Below, piece after piece: positions 1-5,198 of a DNA stretch of 7,870 nt. Under the pieces are notes generated by a model. It did not search any database. It was not told the DNA's origin and saw only the letters and a list, made by a program, of their open reading frames with translations. The position numbers and the translations under genes were made by a program. Source of the stretch: Lentisphaeria bacterium (GTDB taxonomy: Bacteria > Verrucomicrobiota > Lentisphaeria > Victivallales > JAUVCU01); NCBI GenBank assembly GCA_030590715.1, contig JAUVCU010000060.1, positions 1 to 7,870 on the forward strand, read 5' to 3'. Position 1 is the first letter of the stretch. Every line of letters starts with the position of its first letter.

Positions 1-413
1 CCTTTCTCGTTAGGGCTCTCTCTAGGCGGTTCTTCGTAATCAGCATCGGTAACATCCTGAAATGGAACTGTTGCTTTTGTTACCTTACCTTCCTGGTCCT
101 CAGTACCATTCTCGAATTCTTCTTTCTTCCTCAAGCGTTCAAGCCTGGCTGCCTCCCTGAACTTCAAGCGCCCTTCGTAAGCACTCTTTCTCTTATCAAA
201 CTTTTGTTTTAAGCGGGACAAAAACATTTTCTTTTTTTCGTGCTGTTCCTTTTCCTGCAGCAAAAGTTCAGCTTCAGGAATGCCCTCTTCTATAGGTTCT
301 TCCTCGTGATGGATAAAAAGTTCAGACGGACGAAATGAAATTCTCAGAAATTTAAAAAAGTCATCCAAAGAAAAAATGATCTTGTCAGCCAGCCAGTCGA
401 AGTAGCTGTCCAT
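1..413 (-). CDS. Unrecognised highly charged protein, N-terminal part only (runs off left edge)
   Basis: The reading frame is open from 413 to the window edge: 137 complete codons without a stop, C-terminus missing. The N-terminus (MDSYFDWLADKII...) is followed by an aromatic/hydrophobic stretch at about residues 12-36. An acidic patch (HHEEEPIEEG, about 37-46) comes next. Residues 54-105 are a long run rich in Lys, Arg, Glu and Gln with heptad-like Leu spacing, so probably helical or coiled coil. The visible end is acidic and Pro-rich. No signal peptide, enzyme motif or known domain is apparent. The start is uncertain: ATG at 413 was chosen, but the same frame stays open upstream through GTG at 443 (adding VSVGGYTKTH) and GTG at 479, with a TGA just before. 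None of the three has a clear Shine-Dalgarno sequence. It is divergent from thyA. The length and the unbroken charged composition suggest a real gene; its function is unknown. Confidence 0.6.
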   Translation of the reverse strand, partial: MDSYFDWLADKIIFSLDDFFKFLRISFRPSELFIHHEEEPIEEGIPEAELLLQEKEQHEKKKMFLSRLKQKFDKRKSAYEGRLKFREAARLERLRKKEEFENGTEDQEGKVTKATVPFQDVTDADYEEPPRESPNEK

Positions 414-558
414 GTGGGTTTTAGTGTAACCACCAACCGACACATTTTGATTTTCTTTTTCTGAATTATGCTTTTTCACAGTTATAAATACTTTTCAGGA
501 TGGTTATTCATTGAATAATAAGAATCTGTTCTACAAACAGCTTTATTCGAGGTTGAAT

Positions 559-586
559 ACAATAAGGAAACATTTTTCTTTGTCAA
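559..586 (-). promoter_or_regulatory. Candidate sigma70-type promoter for the leftward gene
   Basis: On the minus strand TTGACA (586-581, exact -35 consensus) is followed after 16 bases by TATTGT (564-559, 4 of 6 matches to TATAAT). Transcription would start near 552 and run into the charged-protein gene with a 5' leader of about 70 to 140 bases, depending on which start codon is used. Assigned from sequence pattern only. If the organism is a Bacteroidota with its different promoter consensus, this match could be fortuitous. Confidence 0.4.
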
Positions 587-680
587 AGGGTTTCATGCAA
601 TAATAGCTCCTATTAACAATATATTTATTAGTATAAAAACATTTCTAATCCGTTGCCCTGAATCTTAGACAAGAGTGTGA

Positions 681-709
681 TTGAAAAATGGTATGTGAGA
701 CACTATTTT
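681..709 (+). promoter_or_regulatory. Candidate promoter of the thyA-folA operon
   Basis: TTGAAA (681-686) and TATTTT (704-709) are separated by 17 bases, the optimal sigma70 spacing, and lie about 35 bases before the thyA start. The predicted transcript start near 716 gives a short leader with no room for a riboswitch. Pattern evidence only. Confidence 0.4.
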
Positions 710-743
710 CTTAGCAAAAATATAATAACAAAACGGGGTAATC

Positions 744-1538
744 ATGAAGCAATATTTAGATTTGATGAAGCGCGTCCTGAATGAAGGGACTAAGAAGGAA
801 GATCGTACGGGAACAGGAACTCTTAGTGTTTTCGGGCATCAAATGCGTTTTGACCTTGCGGATGGATTCCCTGTTGTAACGACAAAAAAAGTCCACATGA
901 AATCGGTAATCCACGAACTGCTTTGGTTTCTTAAGGGTGAAACAAATATCAAATACCTACAGGACAACGGCGTTCGTATCTGGAATGAGTGGGCTGATGA
1001 AAACGGCGAACTTGGACCTGTTTACGGGGCACAGTGGCGTTCGTGGAAAGGATCTGACGGGCAAGTTATTGACCAGATCGCTGACGTTGTTGAACAAATC
1101 AAGACAAATCCGGACTCACGCCGCATGATTGTAAACGCGTGGAATGTTGCGGAAATTCCTAATATGGCTCTTCCTCCATGTCACATGTTCTTCCAGTTTT
1201 ACGTTGCTGACGGAAAACTTTCGTGCCAGCTTTACCAGCGCTCTGCGGATGTCTTCCTTGGAGTTCCATTTAATATCGCATCGTACGCGCTGCTTCTTAT
1301 GATGATGGCTCAGGTTACCGGTCTTGAATGCGGCGAATTCGTTCACTCGTTCGGAGATGCGCATATCTATTCGAACCACATGGAACAGGTAAATCTTCAA
1401 CTTTCACGCGAACCGAAGCCTCTTCCAACTATGAAAATCAATCCGGAAGTAAAAAGTATTTTTGATTTCAAATACGAAGACTTTGAGCTTGAAGGGTACG
1501 ATCCACATCCACTAATCAAAGGCGCGGTGGCAATTTAA
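744..1538 (+). CDS. thyA: Thymidylate synthase
   Basis: Cytoplasmic enzyme that methylates dUMP to dTMP using 5,10-methylene-tetrahydrofolate and releases dihydrofolate. At 264 residues it has exactly the length of the E. coli enzyme, and its residue numbering coincides. Visible are R21 in the RTGTGT phosphate-binding loop, E58, W80 and W83, Y94, the nucleophile C146 in PPCH, R166-S167 and D169 in QLYQRSADVFLG, N177 in PFNIASY, and H207/Y209 in DAHIYSN. The C-terminus ends in AVAI, as expected for the closing lid. All catalytic residues are intact, so it should be active. The ATG at 744 aligns with the family N-terminus (MKQYLDLM), though only a weak G-rich stretch (cgggg) precedes it. The stop overlaps the folA start, so the two are co-transcribed and probably translationally coupled. 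Confidence 0.98.
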   Translation: MKQYLDLMKRVLNEGTKKEDRTGTGTLSVFGHQMRFDLADGFPVVTTKKVHMKSVIHELLWFLKGETNIKYLQDNGVRIWNEWADENGELGPVYGAQWRSWKGSDGQVIDQIADVVEQIKTNPDSRRMIVNAWNVAEIPNMALPPCHMFFQFYVADGKLSCQLYQRSADVFLGVPFNIASYALLLMMMAQVTGLECGEFVHSFGDAHIYSNHMEQVNLQLSREPKPLPTMKINPEVKSIFDFKYEDFELEGYDPHPLIKGAVAI

Positions 1539-2029
1539 TGAAAATCTCATCAATAGTAGCAGTTGCTCAAAATAACGTAATTGGAAAAGACAACGACCTG
1601 ATCTGGCGCCTTTCTGAAGACCTGAAACGTTTCAAACGAATCACGTCTGGACACCATATCATTATGGGCCGATTGAACTATGAGTCGATCGGACGTCCTC
1701 TTCCAAACAGAACGAATGTAATTATCACCCGCCAGAAAGATTATACGGCAGAGGGATGCGTAGTTGTCAACTCTCTTGAAGAAGCTCTTCAGGTTGCGAA
1801 AGACAACGGCGAAACAGAAGCGTTTATCATCGGCGGAGCGCAGATCTATAACCTTGCGATGCCGTATATTGAAAAGATCTATCTGACTGAAGTTCACCAA
1901 AGCTTCGACGGCGATGTTTTCTTTGCCGAACTTGGCGAAGAGTGGAAAGAAGTCCACCGCGAAGGTCCGTTCCCTAAAACAGAAAAAGACCAGTGCGAAT
2001 ATTCATTCGTCGATCTGATTAAGGAATAG
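1538..2029 (+). CDS. folA: Dihydrofolate reductase
   Basis: NADPH-dependent reduction of dihydrofolate to tetrahydrofolate, recycling the product of the upstream thymidylate synthase; the trimethoprim target enzyme. It has 163 residues, typical of chromosomal bacterial DHFR. Seen in order: the N-terminal strand and Met20-type loop (SIVAVAQNNVIGKDNDLIW), the helix with catalytic acid D28 (LSEDLKRFK, equivalent to E. coli D27), the cofactor motif IIMGRLNYESIG, PLPNRTNVIITR, and IIGGAQIY with the Gly-Gly pair at 99-100. Two positions differ from the usual text: Ser26 replaces the proline of the common LPxDL motif, and Leu46-Asn47 replace the common Lys/His-Thr after MGR. The core is otherwise intact. 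The ATG shares its A with the thyA stop (TAATG) and has only a weak GGTGG upstream, so translation probably depends on termination-reinitiation. Confidence 0.97.
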   Translation: MKISSIVAVAQNNVIGKDNDLIWRLSEDLKRFKRITSGHHIIMGRLNYESIGRPLPNRTNVIITRQKDYTAEGCVVVNSLEEALQVAKDNGETEAFIIGGAQIYNLAMPYIEKIYLTEVHQSFDGDVFFAELGEEWKEVHREGPFPKTEKDQCEYSFVDLIKE

Positions 2030-2084
2030 TTCTCAAGTCTAGTGTCTAAAGTCAATCGTTAACAGGGCTTTGGACTTACAAAGT

Positions 2085-2121
2085 AACTCCTGTCTGCAAA
2101 ATATGCAGCAGGAGTTTTTTT
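2085..2121 (+). terminator. Intrinsic terminator of thyA-folA
   Basis: The stem aactcctg + ctgc (2085-2092 and 2094-2097, with one bulged T) pairs with gcag + caggagtt (2105-2116) around the 7-base loop aaaatat. A run of seven T follows at 2115-2121. It lies 56 bases after the folA stop, so it should end the operon cleanly before the repeat cluster. Confidence 0.9.
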
Positions 2122-2136
2122 GATTAAAGGTCTGAC

Positions 2137-2168
2137 GATAATTGAAAAGAGCTATTGTTTCAATTATC
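2137..2168. repeat. Perfect 11-bp inverted repeat (stem-loop)
   Basis: gataattgaaa (2137-2147) and tttcaattatc (2158-2168) are exact reverse complements around a 10-base loop. It starts 16 bases after the T-run of the operon terminator, and the repeat cluster begins 6 bases after it. It is not followed by a T-run, so it is not a classical terminator. Its position suggests it could be a boundary hairpin of the repeat/IS200-type locus, but that is inference. Confidence 0.7.
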
Positions 2169-2173
2169 TATAC

Positions 2174-2375
2174 TTGTTCCGCAGGAACATTTCGGATATA
2201 GCCCAGCTCTTCAGAGCTGGTTGCACCATTGTATTCCCCATTTGCGCTCTGAAGGTGCACCTCAGAAAAACATACATTACAAATTTGTTCCGAAGGAATA
2301 TTTTAGATATAGGCCAGCTCTTCAGAGCTGGTTACATCATTGTATTCGCCATTTGCGCTCTGAAGGAGCGCCTCA
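2174..2375. repeat. Two direct copies of a 91-bp palindrome-rich repeat (period 111 bp)
   Basis: Copies at 2174-2264 and 2285-2375 match at 81 of 91 positions by hand alignment and are separated by a 20-bp AT-rich spacer. Each copy carries ordered palindromes. The first is gttcc-gca-ggaac, perfect in copy 1 and decayed in copy 2. The second is ccagctc-ttca-gagctgg (2203-2220 and 2314-2331), perfect in both. The third is gcgctc-tgaag-gagcgc (2355-2371), perfect in copy 2 and degraded to gtgcac in copy 1. Two overlapping frames stay open here and encode a repeated peptide, but they simply read through the repeat, so I do not call them genes. The arrangement resembles REP/BIME-type repeats that accompany IS200-like (RAYT) transposases, and such a gene follows directly. 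The 2030-2412 interval otherwise holds only the operon terminator and the two flanking hairpins. Confidence 0.85.
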
Positions 2376-2405
2376 TATAATTTGATAAGAATTATTTAGA
2401 TGAGG
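2371..2405 (+). promoter_or_regulatory. Hairpin enclosing the ribosome binding site of the IS200-like gene
   Basis: cctcat + ataatt (2371-2382) pairs fully with aattat (2390-2395) and atgagg (2400-2405): 12 base pairs, a 7-base loop and a 4-base bulge (ttag). The GAGG at 2402-2405, 7 bases before the ATG at 2413, is the only Shine-Dalgarno-like sequence for that gene and lies inside the stem, so initiation should be repressed. For IS200 itself, occlusion of the transposase ribosome binding site by a 5' stem-loop is established; equivalence here is inference. Confidence 0.6.
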
Positions 2406-2412
2406 AAAGAGA

Positions 2413-2600
2413 ATGTCACAATCAAAAAGTGAGGTTTTAGTTCATATAATTTTCAGTACCAAAAACAGAGCTCCAATGATTGATAAAAAATGGAAAGGGC
2501 ATTTACATAAATATATTTCTAAAATTCTAATAGATCATCGTTCTTGTGTTCATGAAATTGGTGGATGCAATGACCACATCCACATTGCTTGTACATTACC
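2413..2600 (+). pseudogene. IS200/REP-type (Y1) transposase, 5' fragment cut by an IS
   Basis: The first 62 codons match the N-terminal half of the Y1_Tnp/IS200-like family: the opening strand VLVHIIFSTKNR, then HEIGGCNDHIHIACTLP with the metal-binding HUH motif at H55-I56-H57. Intact family members have about 140-180 residues and a catalytic tyrosine in a C-terminal helix; that part is absent. The frame runs on artificially to a stop at 2665-2667, but from codon 63 onward it reads the left end of the inserted IS and loses similarity. The GAGG ribosome binding site is held in a hairpin. The protein cannot cleave DNA without its tyrosine, so it is dead. The palindromic repeats just upstream favour a RAYT-like housekeeping transposase or an IS200-like element; the fragment is too short to choose. 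Confidence 0.85.
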
Positions 2601-2614
2601 TAGAGCCTGTCCCA
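2601..2614 (+). repeat. Left terminal inverted repeat of the IS
   Basis: tagagcctgtccca, reverse-complementary to the right end apart from one T/C difference at position 8. It lies inside codon 63 of the interrupted IS200-like gene. Confidence 0.85.
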
Positions 2615-2781
2615 CGCAAGAACAAACCTTTACTATCAAGAACTTAGAGAGATTACAAATGAGATAAAACACCCGTTTTTAAGTGTTTTCGTCAAAAAAA
2701 GGTCTTTTTAAGAAAGATCACTGCCCATAACCAGACTCAAATGTTACTGTTTTTCACCACAAAAAACTAACAGGAGCTAAC

Positions 2782-4269
2782 ATGGGCAGCGATATACAAC
2801 CATACCTTTCAGTAGCAAATACGCCAGTTACCGGATCAATTGATTTTAATGAATTTCTGAACTTTTATACAAAACTCGACTGCGTTATTAACGAATCTGG
2901 ACTCGGCCACCTATTTGCCCTGCAGTTTGTCAGCGCAACGTATGCCGAGAAGAAAAAGCAATACGCCCAACGAGGCCGAGAGTATATTATGTCGGAGAAA
3001 ATGCATAATGCGTATTTGAAGGAAGGGCACGAGGCTTTCCGCTGTTGTATTATTCGGGAATTAGAAGGTCTGTCATACCGGAAACTCAACATTGCACTTG
3101 CTTCAAATTCGACTCTACAGAAGTTCGCTCTCCTTGATAATATTGTTGAGATTAATGTTCCGTCGAAGAGCACGCTGCAGCGTTATACGAATCTTCTTTC
3201 CTGTGAAGAGTTTTCTCAGATTCATGACCGTTTTAATGTATTACTATTTAAGGATAAAGCATTTCTGAATGAAGCTGAGGGTGGTGACCTTTACCTGGAT
3301 GCAACCTGTGTCGGAGTTCAGATGCGGTACCCTGTTGATTGGTTATTACTGAGGGATGGCGTCAGGACTATGATTAAGGCTGTGATTCTAATCCGCCTGG
3401 CGGGCATTAAATGCCGGATGGGTAATCCGAAAGCATTCATGAGCCAGATGAATGGACTCTGTATCAAAATGGCTGCAGCTAATCGCAAAAAAGACGCTTC
3501 AAGAAAACGGAAGGCAGTATTACGGGAAATGAAAAAACTTGAGAAAACGATCCGTAACCACGCCGAGAGCCACCTTGCTGTGTTTGAGGAATCCTGGGAT
3601 CTAACAAAATATACTCAGGGGAGAGCTCAAGAGATCATTGATAGGCTGAAAAAGATAACTGATATAATGCCAAAGGTCGTTTCCCAAGCTCATGAACGGA
3701 TCATCGGTGAGCGGCAGGTAAAGAATGCGGATAAGATTCTTAGTCTGTATCAGGAGGATGTGCATGTCGTGACGCGCCGCAAAGCAGAATCTCATAACGA
3801 ATTCGGGTCACAGCTTCTCATAGCTGAACAAGCCGATGGTTTTATTGTCGACTTTAATTTTGAGAAAGAGAAGATCTCAAATGAATCTAAAATGCTACCC
3901 GGGACAATAGAATACTACAAAAGTGTTTTCGGCAAAGCGCCTGATAGTATCACCACAGATCGAGGCTTTTCATCACCGCAGGTACATGAACAACTGCATA
4001 ATGATAAAATCTACGATGCTATATGTCCAAAAGCCCCAGCAGAACTTCAAAAAAGAATGGAAGAGCCGGAGTTTAGGCAAAAGATGAAGCGACGCGGACC
4101 GAATGAAGGTAGTATCAGTATTATCAAAAATAATTTTCTCAGTGGCGCGAAGAAAGCTTACAGCTATGACCGGAGACATAAAGCTGTTTGGTGGGGCGTG
4201 CTTGTTCACAATCTTACGAAGTTAACAAAAATGCTTCTTGAGAAAGAAGAGCTCGAAGCAGCAGCCTAA
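2782..4269 (+). CDS. DDE transposase of the ISNCY/IS5-like element
   Basis: Cuts and joins the ends of the surrounding IS. It has 495 residues. An N-terminal helical region includes LSYRKLNIALASNSTLQKF (about 97-115) and PSKSTLQRYTNLLS (about 127-140), plausibly helix-turn-helix-like DNA binding. A DDE catalytic core follows, with D173 in LYLDATC, D393 in ITTDRGFSS and E442 in RRGPNEGSISIIKNNF. Between D173 and D393 lies a Lys/Arg-rich helical insertion (about 232-330). The C-terminus (WWGVLVHNLTKLTKMLLEKEE) matches the family ending. All three acidic residues are present and no frameshift is seen. The start is supported by AGGAG six bases before the ATG. Family placement comes from recalled motif style: ISNCY-type is preferred, IS5/IS1182-like (DDE_Tnp_1) is the alternative. 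Confidence 0.88.
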   Translation: MGSDIQPYLSVANTPVTGSIDFNEFLNFYTKLDCVINESGLGHLFALQFVSATYAEKKKQYAQRGREYIMSEKMHNAYLKEGHEAFRCCIIRELEGLSYRKLNIALASNSTLQKFALLDNIVEINVPSKSTLQRYTNLLSCEEFSQIHDRFNVLLFKDKAFLNEAEGGDLYLDATCVGVQMRYPVDWLLLRDGVRTMIKAVILIRLAGIKCRMGNPKAFMSQMNGLCIKMAAANRKKDASRKRKAVLREMKKLEKTIRNHAESHLAVFEESWDLTKYTQGRAQEIIDRLKKITDIMPKVVSQAHERIIGERQVKNADKILSLYQEDVHVVTRRKAESHNEFGSQLLIAEQADGFIVDFNFEKEKISNESKMLPGTIEYYKSVFGKAPDSITTDRGFSSPQVHEQLHNDKIYDAICPKAPAELQKRMEEPEFRQKMKRRGPNEGSISIIKNNFLSGAKKAYSYDRRHKAVWWGVLVHNLTKLTKMLLEKEELEAAA

Positions 4270-4500
4270 AGTTCTCTACAATTAAAGTGACGTACGACCA
4301 AGGTTACCTTGTACCCGGATTTTTAATAGTAGAGCTCAAAATTTACTATTGTTGCTGGGTTTGTCCATTTTTTTTACAGACAGGTTCGCGAGTGTAATCA
4401 ATGGCCTCGAACAAAAAGGTCAAAAAATGAGGTTTGTCGCAAAAGTCCATTTGGGGACAAAAAACGGTCAAAAAGCACCGTTATAAAATTTATGCTGGTA
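4270..4500. other. Non-coding right part of the IS with three small inverted repeats
   Basis: Between the transposase stop and the right inverted repeat there is no ORF of note. Inverted repeats are caagg-tta-ccttg (4299-4311), aatagta-12-tactatt (4325-4350) and aacggt-8-accgtt (4463-4482). The last lies 18 bases inside the terminal repeat and could be a sub-terminal structure or transposase site. None has a following T-run on the plus strand, so no intrinsic terminator is called for the transposase. Confidence 0.45.
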
Positions 4501-4514
4501 TGGGACGGGCTCTA
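4501..4514 (-). repeat. Right terminal inverted repeat of the IS
   Basis: tgggacgggctcta; its reverse complement matches the left end at 13 of 14 positions. The nitroreductase stop codon begins two positions outside it, leaving one intervening base. Confidence 0.85.
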
Positions 4515-4515
4515 A

Positions 4516-5097
4516 CTAGTACTTTGCGATCAACAATTCATCAACAGATCTTTTAGGTACGTTATGATCTCCATTTTCTGATCTGAAGTAATTGGTATCA
4601 CCATTTTCTACTTCAACAATATTGATTGTTTCATCACAGACTCCGACTGCAATTCCAAGCAATGGTTCAAGGGGGCTTTGCAAGTTGAAAAGTTCTTTGC
4701 ACAAGTCTTTGTCGATCGATGCCATCGGGCAGCCTGCATAGCCTTTTGAAGCAAGAGCAAGCATAATTGTCTGCATCGATATTCCGCAGTCAATCATTTC
4801 GTAGCCCTCAATCGAAGTATCATTTACCATTATAATAAAAGCTGATGGAGCTTCATCTTCTGCCTGATCCCATTCTGTCAGGTGCGAAGCCCATTTTGAA
4901 GTTTCTGTCAGCTTATTCACAAGCTCTTTATCTGTTACGCAGATATATTTCAGAGGCTGTTTATTCAATGCGCTGGACGCATATCTTACAACTTCAATTA
5001 TATCCTGCAGTTCATTGTTATTAATTTCAACTCCTGCTTTAAACCTACGGACTGATCGGGTGTTCTTCACCAACGATGCAAATTCTTCAAACTTCAT
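4516..5097 (-). CDS. Nitroreductase-family FMN flavoprotein
   Basis: Predicted cytoplasmic NAD(P)H:FMN oxidoreductase of the nitroreductase fold; the physiological substrate cannot be read from sequence. It has 193 residues, a normal length for the single-domain family. FMN-binding signatures are NTRSVRRFK (12-20, the usual RRSxRxF), YASSALNKQPLKYICV (39-54, in place of PSGxNxQPW), the central helix MIDCGISMQTIMLAL (101-115), the loop SKGYAGCPMASID (117-129), and the C-terminal KRSVDELL (182-189), which normally contacts the flavin phosphate. The start is well supported: AAGGAG six bases before the ATG at 5097. The TAG stop lies one base from the end of the downstream IS, so the gene's original terminator and 3' context are gone. 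The C-terminus ends as expected for the family, so the protein appears complete. It follows the DUF1853 gene on the same strand after 101 bp; co-transcription is possible but unproven. Confidence 0.92.
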   Translation of the reverse strand: MKFEEFASLVKNTRSVRRFKAGVEINNNELQDIIEVVRYASSALNKQPLKYICVTDKELVNKLTETSKWASHLTEWDQAEDEAPSAFIIMVNDTSIEGYEMIDCGISMQTIMLALASKGYAGCPMASIDKDLCKELFNLQSPLEPLLGIAVGVCDETINIVEVENGDTNYFRSENGDHNVPKRSVDELLIAKY

Positions 5098-5109
5098 GGG
5101 AAACTCCTT
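5098..5109 (-). promoter_or_regulatory. Strong Shine-Dalgarno of the nitroreductase gene
   Basis: AAGGAG (5109-5104) with a 6-base spacer to the ATG fixes the start. It is one of the clearest ribosome binding sites in the window and argues that this organism uses Shine-Dalgarno initiation at least for some genes. Confidence 0.75.
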
Positions 5110-5198
5110 GTTTTTGGAAGTAAAATAACCAGAGAATGAAGATATAAAAGCAGAGAAAAGTATTTGCGTGATATAGACTCAAGTTAGCAGTAATTCTT

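Larger units (their letters stand above)
414..743. other. Divergent intergenic region between the charged-protein gene and thyA
   Basis: This 330-bp AT-rich stretch has no convincing ORF on either strand, apart from a possible N-terminal extension of the leftward gene to 443 or 479. It holds one candidate sigma70-type promoter in each direction, listed separately. I see no riboswitch-like architecture, strong terminator or long repeat in it. A short imperfect inverted repeat (ctgtt-ctaca-aacag, near 527-541) is too weak to interpret. Confidence 0.5.
2601..4514 (+). mobile_element. Complete DDE insertion sequence, ISNCY/IS5-like, about 1.9 kb
   Basis: The borders are set by terminal inverted repeats: tagagcctgtccca (2601-2614) and, read inward from the other end, tagagcccgtccca (4514-4501), 13 of 14 matching. 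A single transposase gene occupies 2782-4269. The outer TA on each side could be part of the repeat or a 2-bp TA target duplication; beyond it the flanks differ (acc on the left, act on the right), so no longer target duplication is visible. Ahead of the transposase are two small hairpins (2666-2689 and 2701-2719) that could block readthrough from outside. The left end interrupts the IS200-like gene and the right end abuts the nitroreductase stop codon. With intact ends and an intact transposase it may still be mobile. Confidence 0.85.

Noticed and set aside
414..743. Riboswitch or folate-responsive leader upstream of thyA
   Set aside because: The candidate promoter leaves only about 28 bases of leader and no multi-helix fold is evident.
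1116..1957. Minus-strand open frames of 94 and 135 codons opposite thyA and folA
   Set aside because: They lie fully antisense to well-conserved enzymes, lack start signals and show no recognisable protein features.
2120..2385. Two overlapping open frames of 86 and 76 codons with an internally repeated peptide
   Set aside because: They simply translate the two direct copies of the palindrome-rich DNA repeat; both frames stay open equally well, there is no ribosome binding site, and the peptide repeat follows the DNA period.
2085..2405. CRISPR array
   Set aside because: Only two repeat copies of 91 bp with a single 20-bp spacer and no Cas genes; the geometry does not fit a CRISPR.
2602..2667. 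C-terminal 22 residues of the IS200-like open frame
   Set aside because: They are encoded by the left end of the inserted IS and have no family similarity; the native gene stops at the junction.
2865..4209. Minus-strand frames inside the DDE transposase gene
   Set aside because: Shadows of the transposase reading frame with no ribosome binding site or recognisable motif.
4299..4350. Intrinsic terminator after the DDE transposase
   Set aside because: The stems are short, one has a 3-base loop and the other a 12-base AT-rich loop, and neither is followed directly by a T-run.
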